Assembly (NCBI GenBank): GCA_028829895.1
Contig: CM054181.1
Span: forward strand, 28,170,357 to 28,234,356
From: Sinotaia quadrata
Taxonomy: Eukaryota > Mollusca > Gastropoda > Architaenioglossa > Viviparidae
DNA: 64,000 nucleotides
Reading direction: 5' to 3'
Shown: positions 1 to 11,800 of the stretch, one piece after another
Layout of the letters: each line of letters starts with the position of its first letter
How positions within the stretch are numbered: the first letter of the stretch is position 1
Notes under the pieces: generated by a model
What the model was told of the DNA's origin: nothing
Databases searched by the model: none
Seen by the model: only the letters and a program-made list of their open reading frames with translations
Program-made: the position numbers and the translations under genes

Positions 1-595
1 AAAATCATTATATATAGATTTTTTATAAAGTTTGTTAATACTGCAAAAAAAGCTCAAAGAAGGGATAGTGCATCAGGTTTTGCACTTGTTTATATAATTA
101 TGTATGAATATGTTTTTGTTCTTTGTTTGATCGTTGTTGTTATTAGGCATGATCTTTTTATAATTTCTTGCTGTTTTCTTTATATACTCTAATTTGAACA
201 ATTGTCAATCTCGTGTGATTGTTACCCTAATACAAGACAAATGCAATATAAAGTTATATTTACAGCTGTTTTGTAGCATATCCCACTCATAAAATCTCAT
301 TGGTATTTCTTTTTAGATTTTAATTTAACATCTTTTGTGTATGATAGTGAATTATAGATAACTCACCTACCTGATCTAAGCATTTTAATGGAAGCTGTTT
401 TATTTAGTTTTGCTGATTCCATTGTATTTATCTGCTGCTTATGCATCCTATCATCCAAAGAACCATTTAACAATTTTTTTTTTCTCACTTGAAACAAAAA
501 GCACATGGACATTGGAGACTAGAAAAGAATAAAGAGTGGATGTGATAAACATTAATTGGATCTTTTGTTTTGCTTATGGATGGCTGCAAATGGTG
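1..595. other. AT-rich flanking DNA, no gene seen
   Basis: Low-GC sequence with frequent stops in all frames. I see no convincing exon, RNA gene or element. It may be intronic DNA of the possible plus-strand gene whose terminal exons are proposed at 1225-1679. Confidence 0.5.
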
Positions 596-1078
596 TTGAA
601 AGTGAGAAGAGAGATACAGAGACAAAAGATATGGTATTATATGAGAGAGATGTAGAGGCATGGTGTGAGAGACATGAAGAGATATTGTATTGGGGAGAGA
701 GATGTATAGGTATGGTATTGAGAGACATGAAGAATATGGTGTTTGGGGAGAGATGTAGAGGCTAGGTATTGAAGAGATATGGTATTGGAGGGGAGGGAGA
801 GAGATATAGAGGAATGGTGTTGAAAGACATGAAGATTTATGGTGTTTGGGGGAGAGAGATGTACAGGCATGGTATTGAGAGACAAAGAGTTATGGTGTTG
901 AAGGGGAGAGAGAGATGTAGAGGAATGGTGTTGAGACATGAAGAGAGATGGTGTTGGAGGGGAGATATGTAGAGACGTGTTGAGAGACAAGAAGAGAAAT
1001 TGGGGGGAGGGGAGAGATGTAGAGATGTGGTGCTTAGATTTGAAGATATATGGTGTTAAAGGAGAGAGAGATGTAGGG
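596..1078. repeat. purine-rich degenerate minisatellite
   Basis: Repeated variants of GAGAGAGATGTAGAGG, then ATGGTGTTGAGAGACATGAAG, recur about every 50-65 bases, giving strong strand asymmetry (G+A on the plus strand). Copies are diverged and vary in length. The long open frames here come from the repeat's composition and are not taken as genes. Confidence 0.8.
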
Positions 1079-1224
1079 ACATAATATAAATATTTATTAA
1101 TATGTCATATTCTAGAAAAGGCTGGGTTGTGGCCCATGGAAACCAAAATAATGAAGAGAAAAATTTAACCTTGAAATAAACAACTGTGGGAATTGTATTG
1201 CTCAATGATTCTTCATTTCTACAG

Positions 1225-1679
1225 GAAGTGTATTGGCTGCCCTTACACCATGTGCTTATCACTTCTGGTGAAGGCATCTCTGTCTTTCATTATATGTCCT
1301 CTCTTGCGCAGGTAACTCTTGATTTGGCATGTGTTTTGGTGGCTTGTGAAGTCTAATCATTGTATTTATTTACAGCATGGACAGCTGTGGTTCTATTGTA
1401 CAAAAGCACAAACAGATCTAACTTTTCTGTTTATTTTCAATTCTATTCATAAAATAAATGTTATGGAAAACCAATCACCGATTGCTGGCAAAGTGTTACT
1501 TTTCCTGTAATTTTTGTTGCCTTTGTTGTAATTTTTGTTACCTTTATTTTAACTTATATATTACCTTTCCTGTAACTTTATTTCATCTTTGCTATCATTG
1601 TTGATTAAATAATAAGAGAGAATTACACTGTGTTTATTTTCAGACTGTCACCCAGACACAAGGGGAAAGTGCCTCCTAA
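1225..1679 (+). CDS. possible last two coding exons of an unidentified plus-strand gene
   Basis: A pyrimidine-rich acceptor ending CTACAG precedes an 87-base open segment (1225-1311, 29 codons beginning EVYWLPLHHVLITSGEG) that stops at a donor CAG|GTAACT. A second acceptor (TTTATTTTCAG) at 1643 precedes 1644-1679, in the same phase, encoding TVTQTQGESAS and a TAA. Two AATAAA signals follow within 20 bases (1685-1690, 1693-1698). An alternative acceptor at 1375 opens 1376-1510, also in phase and ending in TAA, but that sequence looks low-complexity. I do not recognise the protein. No further upstream exon is visible, so this could be chance. If real, the gene enters from the left and converges on cry. 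Confidence 0.3.
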
Positions 1680-1730
1680 AACACAATAAACAAATAAACT
1701 CTTCACAAAATTGCAATAAATTTATTTACA
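1680..1730. terminator. overlapping polyadenylation signals on both strands
   Basis: Plus-strand AATAAA occurs at 1685-1690, 1693-1698 and 1715-1720. Minus-strand AATAAA (TTTATT on plus) lies at 1721-1726, followed in the minus direction by T/G-rich sequence. This could be the shared end of the possible left-hand gene and of a long cry 3' UTR. Position-based inference only. Confidence 0.35.
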
Positions 1731-2605
1731 AACTGTACAATTTCCAGAATTGCTTGAGCTGTCTGCTCCACAATGACATAAGACATATTTTACAATTCAA
1801 AACAAGCAAAAACGAAATACAAAGTTTCATCACAAGATTGCAACTGTTTCTTTTATAAAATCACTTAACATGACAATAATAAACTATCAACAGTTTGGCT
1901 ATTAATGATGCTTGCAAATAAACGTGAACATTCAAAAAGTTTTTCAATTCGTTTTTTTTAGCACTGTGTTGCAAGGATTTTAGCATAAAAGTATAAACTA
2001 ATGATACCTTTGCTTCTGTGATCATCATTAGCAATACAGTAAGGAACTGTGCAGATCACAGCATCTGCTTAAGCCTGAACAGCATTGTCTTATTTATTTA
2101 TACCATAACTGTCATTTGTTTCTGTTTGTGATTGTTCAACAATAATCCAGACTGGTTAATAAAAACAAATATATAGCTTCATAAACATATAACCAAATAT
2201 ATACAATTCTTCAGTCAACATCCTAAGATAGACATGGTTGCTATAATGGTTAGCTTTAGATTTGTTTATCTAACACAGTAATATTACAGAACTAGTTAAA
2301 CAAGTCTGAAAAGCTTTTTACAACTGAAAGTAGTTCTAGTACTTATGTCCAGTAATGTAATTAAAATAGCAGCAAACTCTTTTTTTTTTAAATGAACAAA
2401 TTAACCATATATACTGGGATTAAACAGTGAAAACTGGTCAATTTCTGTATGTTGCAGTTTAAACGACCCCAAATCTTTTAATTACTAATTAGTTAACACC
2501 AATCACAGCAGATAAGAGATTACCTGATGGAAATTGAAATTAATATTAAGAAGAGTAAATGTTAATCTTAAACACTATGCTGGAAGAATAAAGATTAATC
2601 TAAAA

Positions 2606-3583
2606 CAGTGGTTTTCAACTGCCAGTATGTGGAAATCTTCCTGCCAGTCCGTGAAAAAGTTAGTGACGCTTAACATATATATAAAACTAAATGTTGTACC
2701 ACTTTCAGACAACACCATTCAGAGAAGAATTGTTGACATTGCCACCAATATTGAAGAGCAAGTTGTAGAGGAGATAAAGAAATCGAGATGTTTTGCGATT
2801 CAACTTGATGGATCAACTGATGTGAACCATGCTATTCTACTTTGCTTTCTGAGATGTGGTGAAGATGACTACTTTAGGGAAGAATTTCTTTGTTGCCTTG
2901 ACTTTACCCAGACAGACCACTAGTTCAGAGATAATTAGCGCTCTCGAGTATTTTCAGAAGTTCAGGGCTGACAGGGGCAAATGCATCAGAGTGTGTACGG
3001 ACAGTGCTGTGAGCAGGATTGGACATCACTCAGGTGTAGTTGCAAAAATAAAGGATGTTGCTTATCCAGAATTTTTTTCCATTTACTGTATGATCCATTG
3101 GAGCACCCAGCTGCAAAGAAGCTTTCTACTGAAGTCAATATTGTGGTGAATGACAGTAAAGATCATCACTGAAAATCATAGTTGAGCTATGAACTCCTGG
3201 CTGTTCTGGACACTATGAGAGAGTATGGACTCACAAAACAAAGAAACTAAATAGATATCAATGCAGCATTTCATCTCTCAGAAACACTGCTGCAGCCATA
3301 ATTATCAAATATTCTAGCAAAGAAGCAGCAGCAGATTTAACTTTATTTGAATTAAATATTGCTTTCTCAAAAGTATAAAATGTTCTATAAGTAGCTTTCT
3401 TGTTTACTGCTCGGTTTCTGGTTATTTTAAATAACTATAGAATTTCCACTTCAGAATATTAGATTTAAAAACTAATACACAAAATATTATATAAATAATG
3501 GTTTTTATTTATGCCTTAGCTGTCCGCAAAATATTTCTCCTATTTTCACAGGTCCGCAGGTGTAAAAAGGTTGAAAACCACTG
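2606..3583 (+). mobile_element. internally deleted hAT transposon with decayed transposase
   Basis: The ends are inverted repeats: CAGTGGTTTTCAAC at 2606 and its complement GTTGAAAACCACTG ending at 3583. The flanking octamers ATCTAAAA (2598-2605) and ATCAAAAA (3584-3591) match at 7 of 8 positions, consistent with the 8-bp duplication of hAT elements. Inside, 2690-2920 encodes a fragment typical of ZBED5/SCAND3-like hAT transposases (VPLSDNTIQRRI, then FAIQLDGSTDV). A frameshift leads to a second fragment (CIRVCTDSAVSRIGHHSG) up to about 3120. The N-terminal BED finger and C-terminal dimerisation region are missing. At 978 bp with frameshifts and stops it is non-autonomous. It is inserted in a 33-bp tandem repeat whose units flank both ends. 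Confidence 0.85.
2690..3148 (+). pseudogene. hAT transposase fragment (ZBED/SCAND3-like)
   Basis: This is the coding remnant inside the 2606-3583 element. The first frame reads through the RNase-H-like motif around QLDGSTDV. Near 2920 the frame must shift to continue into the CTD-containing segment, after which stops appear. In intact relatives these motifs carry catalytic acidic residues of the DDE/RNase-H fold. Most of the protein is absent, so no activity is expected. Confidence 0.8.
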
Positions 3584-3760
3584 ATCAAAAACACCATGTT
3601 GTAAAAATAAAGATTAATCTGAAACACTATGTGACAACTACGATAAGGCCAGCACTGTCTGGTTTGACCAAATATAAATGCCTGCATGGATTATCAATGT
3701 CCAATTATTTGGATTAGCAATCATCCTAACTTGTCTACATAATCAACCCTCACTTTAATT

Positions 3761-3778
3761 TTTTATCACGTGATAAAA
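3761..3778. repeat. 18-bp perfect palindrome with central CACGTG
   Basis: TTTTATCACGTGATAAAA is its own reverse complement. The centre is a canonical E-box. It lies in the probable cry 3' UTR/flank. Confidence 0.7.
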
Positions 3779-4372
3779 CCAGCAGCAAAACTTATACTGC
3801 AACAACAATTATCTAGACACATTTAATTGGTGACTACAGTGAATATAAAACTTATGTATTAAAATATAAATTATTTTATATTAATTTCAAGTATTTCCAG
3901 AGATACACACAATTAATGATATATTAGACAAAAGGGATCACGTAGGCCTAAATTTTGGTGGAATTTTTTTGTTGGACAATTTTAATTCTTTTGCTTCTGA
4001 ACAAGCATTCAAATGAGTACATGAAAACAGTTTAATTAACTATCATCCCTAAACATCAATATTTCTACTCTGTTTGTGTACATGCATGCATGCGTGCATG
4101 TATGTGTGTGTATTTATTTACGTGTGTGTACATTTACTGGCATATAAAGTACAATCATTCTTAAAAATTATATAGCAAGGAGAGCACTAGGTGATCACTA
4201 TTTACTACAGAGGTCCATAAAAAATTATGTTACAAACATACTGCCTCTTTACTCTGCACACATACAAATTATCCATAACTTAAAATAGGAACCATATTTT
4301 TCCCAAACCCTAATCAAAACACGGAGATTCAAAATAAAAGTCACAATGATTTAGGTCTCCTTTTCAATCAAG

Positions 4373-4515
4373 AACCAAAACACAAGTTAAATCATTTGTT
4401 ACCAATTCCATAAAGGACCAAAACACACGTTAAACCATTTGTTAACAATTCCACAAAGGACCAAAACACAAGTTAAACCATTTGCTACCAATTTCACAAA
4501 GGACCAAAACACATT
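4373..4515. repeat. 43-bp minisatellite, about 3.4 copies
   Basis: The unit starts GGACCAAAACACACGTTAAA and continues through CCATTTGTTAACAATTCC. Copies differ by a few substitutions. Confidence 0.85.
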
Positions 4516-5344
4516 TATTAAATTGTTGGGTGTACTACAACACATAGGGTTTATATAATTTACTTATGAACTGTACAATATATGAAATAAAAAGATTAAT
4601 ACAAATATATAACATTGAGAAATACATTTTTTTCTCATACTATTATCACAGTCAAGCCTTTAGTTTAACCCACTTTTCAAACTGAACATTATAACATACA
4701 TTCAAATATAAGCATCCAATTACCATTCAACACTATTCATTCATATAGAAATATTGGGTGTGCTGCTCAAAATATATTTACAAAACATGCTGTTCTAACA
4801 CGCAATATTTCTGATTCAATTTATTTATAGACAGTCAGTACCTCAGTTTAACTTGCTGCCATTAATAAAAACAATGCAATAAAACAAGTTTGTGAAAATT
4901 ACTAGACACATAACCAATGATGTAGCAAACCAAAAAAATATTAAGGGATCATTTAGATCTAAATTTTGGTAGATTTTTTTTTGTTGGGTTGGGCTTGTAA
5001 TTGTTTTCTTCTGAACAAAACAGCACTGGGGGAAAAAAGGAAGAACTGTTGACATTTGTTCAAAAAAGAAAATGGAAATGAATTAACCGAACAGTAAATA
5101 AATGTATGAAACTGTCTCTTGAATGATATAAATTATAATGCACAAGTTCACCCTTAAAAGTATTGCAAAGTTTGCCTTTTAAAAATATGCAGGTAGTAAA
5201 TAGATCTAGCCTGGCCCAAATTCAGCCAAGCCCAAATTAAATCAAAGTCAGAACCAGGTGAGCATGAAGCCTTTAAAATCATGAGAAGAATGCAAGTAGT
5301 ATAAATTTCAAGTCGCTATTTTTGTATATTTGTTGTGTGGGAGG

Positions 5345-5464
5345 GAAGATGGGGGCAAATTTGTATCATATGAGAGAAGATGAGGGTAAATTTGTATCAT
5401 ATGAGAGAAGATGAGGACAAATTTGTATCATATGAGAGAAGATGAGGGCAAATTTGTATCATAT
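5345..5464. repeat. 31-bp minisatellite, four copies
   Basis: Near-identical units containing AAATTTGTATCATATGAGAG, separated by GAAGATGAGGG variants. Confidence 0.9.
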
Positions 5465-5893
5465 ACACACTAAATGTATTGCTTCAGTCTTTCCAAACTC
5501 TGACACCCACGACAATTAAAATGCACCTCAAGTAGTGATGTATGAGTTAATTATTGATACTTCACAACCTTTATCACAAATTCCAATTTCTGCAGCCAGT
5601 TAAGAATCTTGTTAAGTCTTTACTCGACGATTTTGTTCAGAATGTTCTGCACAATTTGCTGAGAGATTAAAGTCAAGTAAAATTCATACAGACGATGCCT
5701 CTCCAAACATGCACTGTAGAAACAATACAGTAAGTCAACAGGACACTTATGAAGGCAGTAAGGAAAACATGTATAGTCAGAAAGAGAAAGTGTATGAAAC
5801 ATATACTAATCCTTGCAGCATCATGAAAGATGCATTTTGGGCTATTTTCACTAACCCACAACACAATGCCAAAATCACATCCTCAATGCCTGC

Positions 5894-8800
5894 TTAGATT
5901 TTGATGGGAGTCTGTTTATTGTCGTCATCTGAAGAATTACTGCTGAACATGTTAGCCTTGAGAAGAAACATGTCCACTGGAAAAAAGAAAGAAAAAAGAT
6001 CATTTTAAAATTCTTCATTTCTACATCATGATCAGATTTGTTTCCATACAAGAACAGAAAAAATAATAGTGTCTTTGGGCTCAAACAAAACAAAACAATA
6101 TTTTTCATTAGTGTTAGGTAAATATGTTGTTTTCAAATATTTTTCACACTATTTTTTTTTTAAATTCTACAACTCTTTAAGACCAAAGTAATGTTTTATA
6201 ATATCAATTGGTTTGTTCAGTTTATTTTTTGGTTTTTTTATCATCTGATGAATACATGTTGAATCAATTACATATACAGAAATAATTGAAACATAATAAT
6301 ATTTCTCTTTTCAGTTGTAAATTATTGAACAAAACTCACTTTTGGGTATTTTAGGTGCTTCCAGTTTCCTTTTAAATCCTGAAACTTAAAACCAAAATCT
6401 TTCAATGCAAAATTCATCTCAGAGTAATTTATCAATATCATTTAAAGATTTTCATTAAATTATTTATTACACTGCAAAATATTAGATTAAAAAAGAAACA
6501 TAAAGTAAATTATTTATATTGTGGACCATAAAAATTATTGTATATGTTTTTATAACTGCAAAGGATTGAGAGAGGCAATCAGCTATCAAACCTACATTAA
6601 TATAGAAATTACCTGAAGATCTCAGTAAAAGGTGCTTGTACACCTGTCGCATACGCTCCATATTGATACGGCTGACATGTGTGTGATCAACCATCGGCAA
6701 TGGGTAGTCTTTTCCAATTATGCAGTGAGCTGCCTTCTGAACAGCTTCTGGAGCAGTCCATGGCTCATAGATGTACTGAGTAGGGAAAGCCTTCAACTGG
6801 GGAAGATAATGTCTGAAAAAGCACAAACATTTCGGTCAGTGTATTTTTTAAAATATACCATGCGCTTTTTTGGTACTGGTGATACATTTTTCCTTAATCT
6901 TCGACATTTTAAAGCAATAATACTGTTTTAGATTTTAATGGAAAACATAAGATCAAAATGCCTCAAGATAAATCTCAAAAAAGCACATCATCATTACACT
7001 TTTTAACATAAATCCTAATTTAATGCACATTACAAATAAGCATATTCTTTCATTGAACTTTAATTACCTACATATTCTATCCAATATCAAAAGGGAGATA
7101 AAAAATTTCAAGAAAGTCAGAAGACATTTGCATTTCACCCAAAAAACACTCTCCAAATAAATGATGTACCCTAAAACTGCTAAAATTAAATAACTCAAAC
7201 ATATAAATAAATACTACAGCAAAGGAAAAAGTAAATCACAGCAAAAACAAAAATCCAGAACTAACCTAACAAAGTCACCAGTGGGGTCAGCACGCATGCC
7301 AAAGTTGACCGGACAGTAGCAGTGAAAAAACTGCTGGAAAAAAGCACTACATGACAACCACATCCATGTTCCTGCATTTACACTCCAGTCTGCATCCAAA
7401 AGTAGTTCTTCAAAAACCTGCACAAATAAACAGGTTGTCAACAAACCTACACATTTTGCACCAGTCAGTCACATTTGCTGTCTCCAAAAATACACGTTAG
7501 TGGTTCATATGGCTACAACTGTGCAATGCCAATCATACACAACACATCAAATGTATTACTGTATATCTTTTGTTCCTTTCATGAAATGAAACAATAAATG
7601 TATTTCAATTACCTACTACCTGGTCCAAATAAGCTTGCTAATTACTTACTTTCATGCCTTCCTCCCAAGAAATCCAGAGATCTCCTCGAGTTAAGAAGCA
7701 TGCTACTGCGTGTCGAGCCAGGTGATGAATCCATCCTTCCTTCTTGAGTTGCACCATAATGGCATCTATCCATGGAAATCCAGTCTGACCCTGAAATTAT
7801 TTTCTAAGTTAGACTTGCAAAAATGTCTCCAATCAAAATTAGCAATGCTGCTAAAGATTGTAAAATATGTCACAGTTAAAAATAAATTAGCACCAAAATC
7901 ATAATGTATGGTACACAATATAACCTTGAGTATGTAACATATTGTTTGAAGAAGTCTTGAGTTTGTTATCTTTATCAAAACTTCAAGTTATTCTTCCAGT
8001 GAGTAAACCACTTTCTTCCTGGTAGCTTTCCATAAACAAATAATCAAAGAATTGCAAATGTCAATAACAAACAAAACTAAGAGTTTGCAAACACATTTGC
8101 TAACTGTGTAGAACGGGGCAAATAAAGGGTGTTAAAGTCAGATAACACAGAATGTCAGATAGCGAAGCTTAGATATTCAGAGAGTATTGTATTTGGAAGT
8201 GCATTTGTATACATGACAACCTGTTCACATCAACCAAAGAAATAAAGTTTCCAGACTAATCTCTAGGTTTCTTTTGGTTTTTAAGATCAATTTTAGGACA
8301 CACAACATTAAAAACACATCTGATAAAATACTATTTATTTCTATTAACACAAAAAATTAATATAAAAGGAAAAGACTGTTCTAGCACAGACAATAATCAA
8401 TCTGAGAACAATATATATGCAATAAAAATGTGATGCTAGGACTGAAAACTACACAAATGACTGAACATATCTGAGCAAGAGCCTCAAGATGGTGGTCTCT
8501 TGGCACCTACATGCAAAACATGCAAGAAGACATACATCCTATCAAAGACAATATATATTTTTTTTTCTTTTTAAAGTTGAAATCTACAAATGACTGAACA
8601 AATCTCACATTCTATAATGTGAGGTCAATGCATTTTTGTTCAAAGAGGAAAACTATTTATCCTCTTAAGGGCAACACATTTCAAACAAAAGAAAGATGAC
8701 AATTACACACGACAGTTCAATCAAATGGGGAATTTAAACTAAAAATGACTAAACGTGCCTCACATTCTATTAAGGGCAACACATTTTTACACAAAAAAAG

Positions 8801-11800
8801 AGTTGACAACTAATGACTAAAACTCCTCCCATCCTTTTACAGATAATACATTTTCCACAAAAAATAACAACAATGAATGACTCAAAACTCCTTACATCCT
8901 ATTAAGGGCAACATATTTTTTCACACAAAAAAAAAAGAGATGAAAACTACAAATCAATGAACACACCTCTGCCCACTTTGCAAGGGCCTCAGGATTATGG
9001 TCCCAAGGTATCTGCACGCAAATGGTATTGCCCACCATTTTATCAAAGTTTGGATTACCAGTTGCTGCTGTGTAGAAAAATTCACGCCACAATAGCTGTC
9101 CATGCAATGCTAGAGGAGGCTCTTGACCTTTTTTTACCTTAAAAATTATGAAAAGAAAAGAAAAAAAAAGCTAAAAAATTTGATGGATTTTTGAAGCACA
9201 AAAAGAATATACAATATACAGAAATAAAACCTATTCTACAATATGAAAATCGAAGGTGAAGTACCATTTTCAGTTTCATTCTGTCTCTATTATATCAGAC
9301 AATTATTTAGTTTGACTACATACAGCTTTGGACATTAGGATTTTTCTTTAAATATTATTGAAAGAATATATCTCAGTTGCAAGTTCACCTTATCTTTTGT
9401 CATTAATTATGCTCTAAATATTTGGCACTTACATTAAAAATTGAAATAAGATCCATAGTAGTAAATCAAATTTCGCCATTTAACTATTTCCTTTGCCCTA
9501 ATAGATTATTTCAAAGATATTTATCTCCGTCATGACATAAATACCAAATGCAATTTGACGACAATGAAACATATATCAACTATTTATGATAGTGACAAAC
9601 ATTTACATGGAAAATAACACAAATGAATACAACATATATATGCTACACAAAAAACCTAACAGAAATTTTGATCATGAAAATGTAATAAAACCTTTTTGTA
9701 GAGTTCTGTTAGTTTCCAATAGAATAGTCGTGAAGACAGACAACCAAAACGGAGATATGGACTCAATCCTGTTTGACTTGGAAACAAAGATTGCGGACTC
9801 ATTTTAGGACGTTCAAAACTGGCTACCCATGCCTGAAATGACAAAATACAAATTATAAAGGAAATAAGCTAAATCTCTGTGTGTACATGTGTGCTTGATA
9901 AAAATTAAAATCAAAGCAATGTAGGAAAAAATGAAAATGTAAATACTCCAGATTTTATCTAAACCCAAGTTTAACTTATTCATGATAGGCAACATATTAA
10001 AATAAATATTTTTATCTTCCCGTGTGACCCAAAAAAAAAGAAAGAGAACCAAGTCAAATCATACTAAATCTGTGAACTAATTAGACACTACAATAATGAA
10101 TTACCTTTCTTTCTAAATGCCGATGTATCCTGGCTAGAGCTTCTGATTCACCACCCCGGAATGTGGCTGGACCCAAGTTGTCTGTATCAAAACCTATAAC
10201 AGCCAAATTGTTGTTGTTTCATGTCATGTAAACATTCCTCCACCCACCCTACAAGCACATCTATAGTGCTAATAGTAAAGAAAGATTAAATAACAATAAA
10301 TACTATATGCAAATATTTTTATAACATGCTAATCTTTTTTAAATTCAGCAGCAAACCAATACTCTTTCAGCATTAAAATCTAAAGAATATTAGTTTTTCT
10401 TTCAAACATTAAAAACTTATTCAATTAATGATAAACCTTATAAAAGTTTAGCAGATTTACACTGTTAGCAAACATTTAAAAATATTTTTGTATAAAACAA
10501 CCACAAAAAATTAGCAAACATGTACATTTTCTCCTAACCCAAAAAGTTCTTTCAAAAGAAAAGCTTTTCGTCTTCATGCTATCTCCAAATGTTTGACCAT
10601 TAAAGTTAATAAATCCATTCAAGCATTTGTATTTCAGCCTTACCAAGCTCTTCAAGTGTTGGCACCCCATACTTGTCATCATGATCATCAGAGATAGGAG
10701 AGTGGGCATGCTGAATACTTCTGGCTGTGACTGCCTCCAATGGCACAGGGGGAAGAGGTAAACCTGCCAGAATGGACTGGAATCGCCTATATGTCAGAGG
10801 TGGCAAATTGCCATTGGCTTCCAAAATGCTGCATGACAAAAGTATATTTAATGAAATCCAGACTGAATCAAGTGCACTTTAATGTGCTGTTCACAATAAG
10901 ACATTCAAGCTTCAAAATTAAATTTATGTTAATCAAAAGTATACAGTGAACTTAATGAACTTTGCAATTATCTATATGGTTAAAAGCTTTACACACAATC
11001 AAATTAAACTGACCAAACGCAGGATCATTGTCTTTAACAATGAGTGAAGCATATCAATTATCTTGCAGCAACAAGTCACATGATAATTAGAAACACAGAA
11101 TTAATTATCTGATCAAAAGTTTAGTTCATTAATTTTTTTTTAAATTATTAGAAAATTTTCGCTAATCAAATCAGAGCTAATCAAATATATTAAAGATACT
11201 CACTGTCTCAGATCATAGAGAGTGTGTGATGGCTTTGTGACTACCTGCACACCTAGCTCAGCTGCAAGGGCACAGATGGCCGCATCTCGTTCTTTTCCAT
11301 ATGGCTCAGGGTCTTCCTCAAATGTCAGTTGTGTAATGTTCCATTCCTGCAATACATATATCAGGATTGCATTAAAAATAAATGTTCTTAATATTTTAGT
11401 GCTTTTGTTCTCAGACTTATTCACCATTTCTGGATTTTTAAACAAGAATAGGGGGTTCCTTTGTTAAGAAGCTAAAGAAGTTTGATGCACACTATATAGG
11501 TCTGATTTCAAGTATAAAAGCAAGGCAAGCAGTAATGAGCTACAAACAAGTAATGTACCATTGCAAAATAAGTCAATTATTTTCAAGTACTATTACTGTA
11601 AGCATGACCATCTTCTATTTAAGAGCCATACAATTCTAAGCAACATTTTAATACAGATATTTTATTTAAAGTCATTGCAATAAATACAGATAGTGTCCAT
11701 GTTACAGCTGCAAGTGTTCAAATTATTTCTGAAGGTTTGCAAGAGCATGCACAATGAAACATTATAACATACTCTATGTTAGACTTGAGTACTAATTTTA

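Larger units (their letters stand above)
1731..5893 (-). other. probable long 3' UTR and/or 3' flank of cry
   Basis: This is about 4.2 kb of AT-rich sequence downstream of the cry stop codon, with several minus-strand AATAAA candidates. It carries no coding exon that I can support. It holds a hAT remnant (2606-3583), minisatellites (4373-4515, 5345-5464), an 18-bp palindrome (3761-3778) and a diverged repeat pair (about 3937-4004 and 4948-5024, sharing CTAAATTTTGGTRGA and TTCTGAACAA). Where the UTR really ends cannot be told from sequence. Confidence 0.4.

Noticed and set aside
1376..1510. Alternative terminal exon of the left-hand candidate gene
   Set aside because: It has an acceptor and an in-phase stop, but the peptide is low-complexity and the intron would be only about 64 bases; the 1644-1679 exon with adjacent AATAAA is preferred.
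8438..8520. Alternative exon 7 of cry
   Set aside because: The exon 7-like segment has lost frame and sequence at the donor, so it is a decayed duplicate and not a usable exon.
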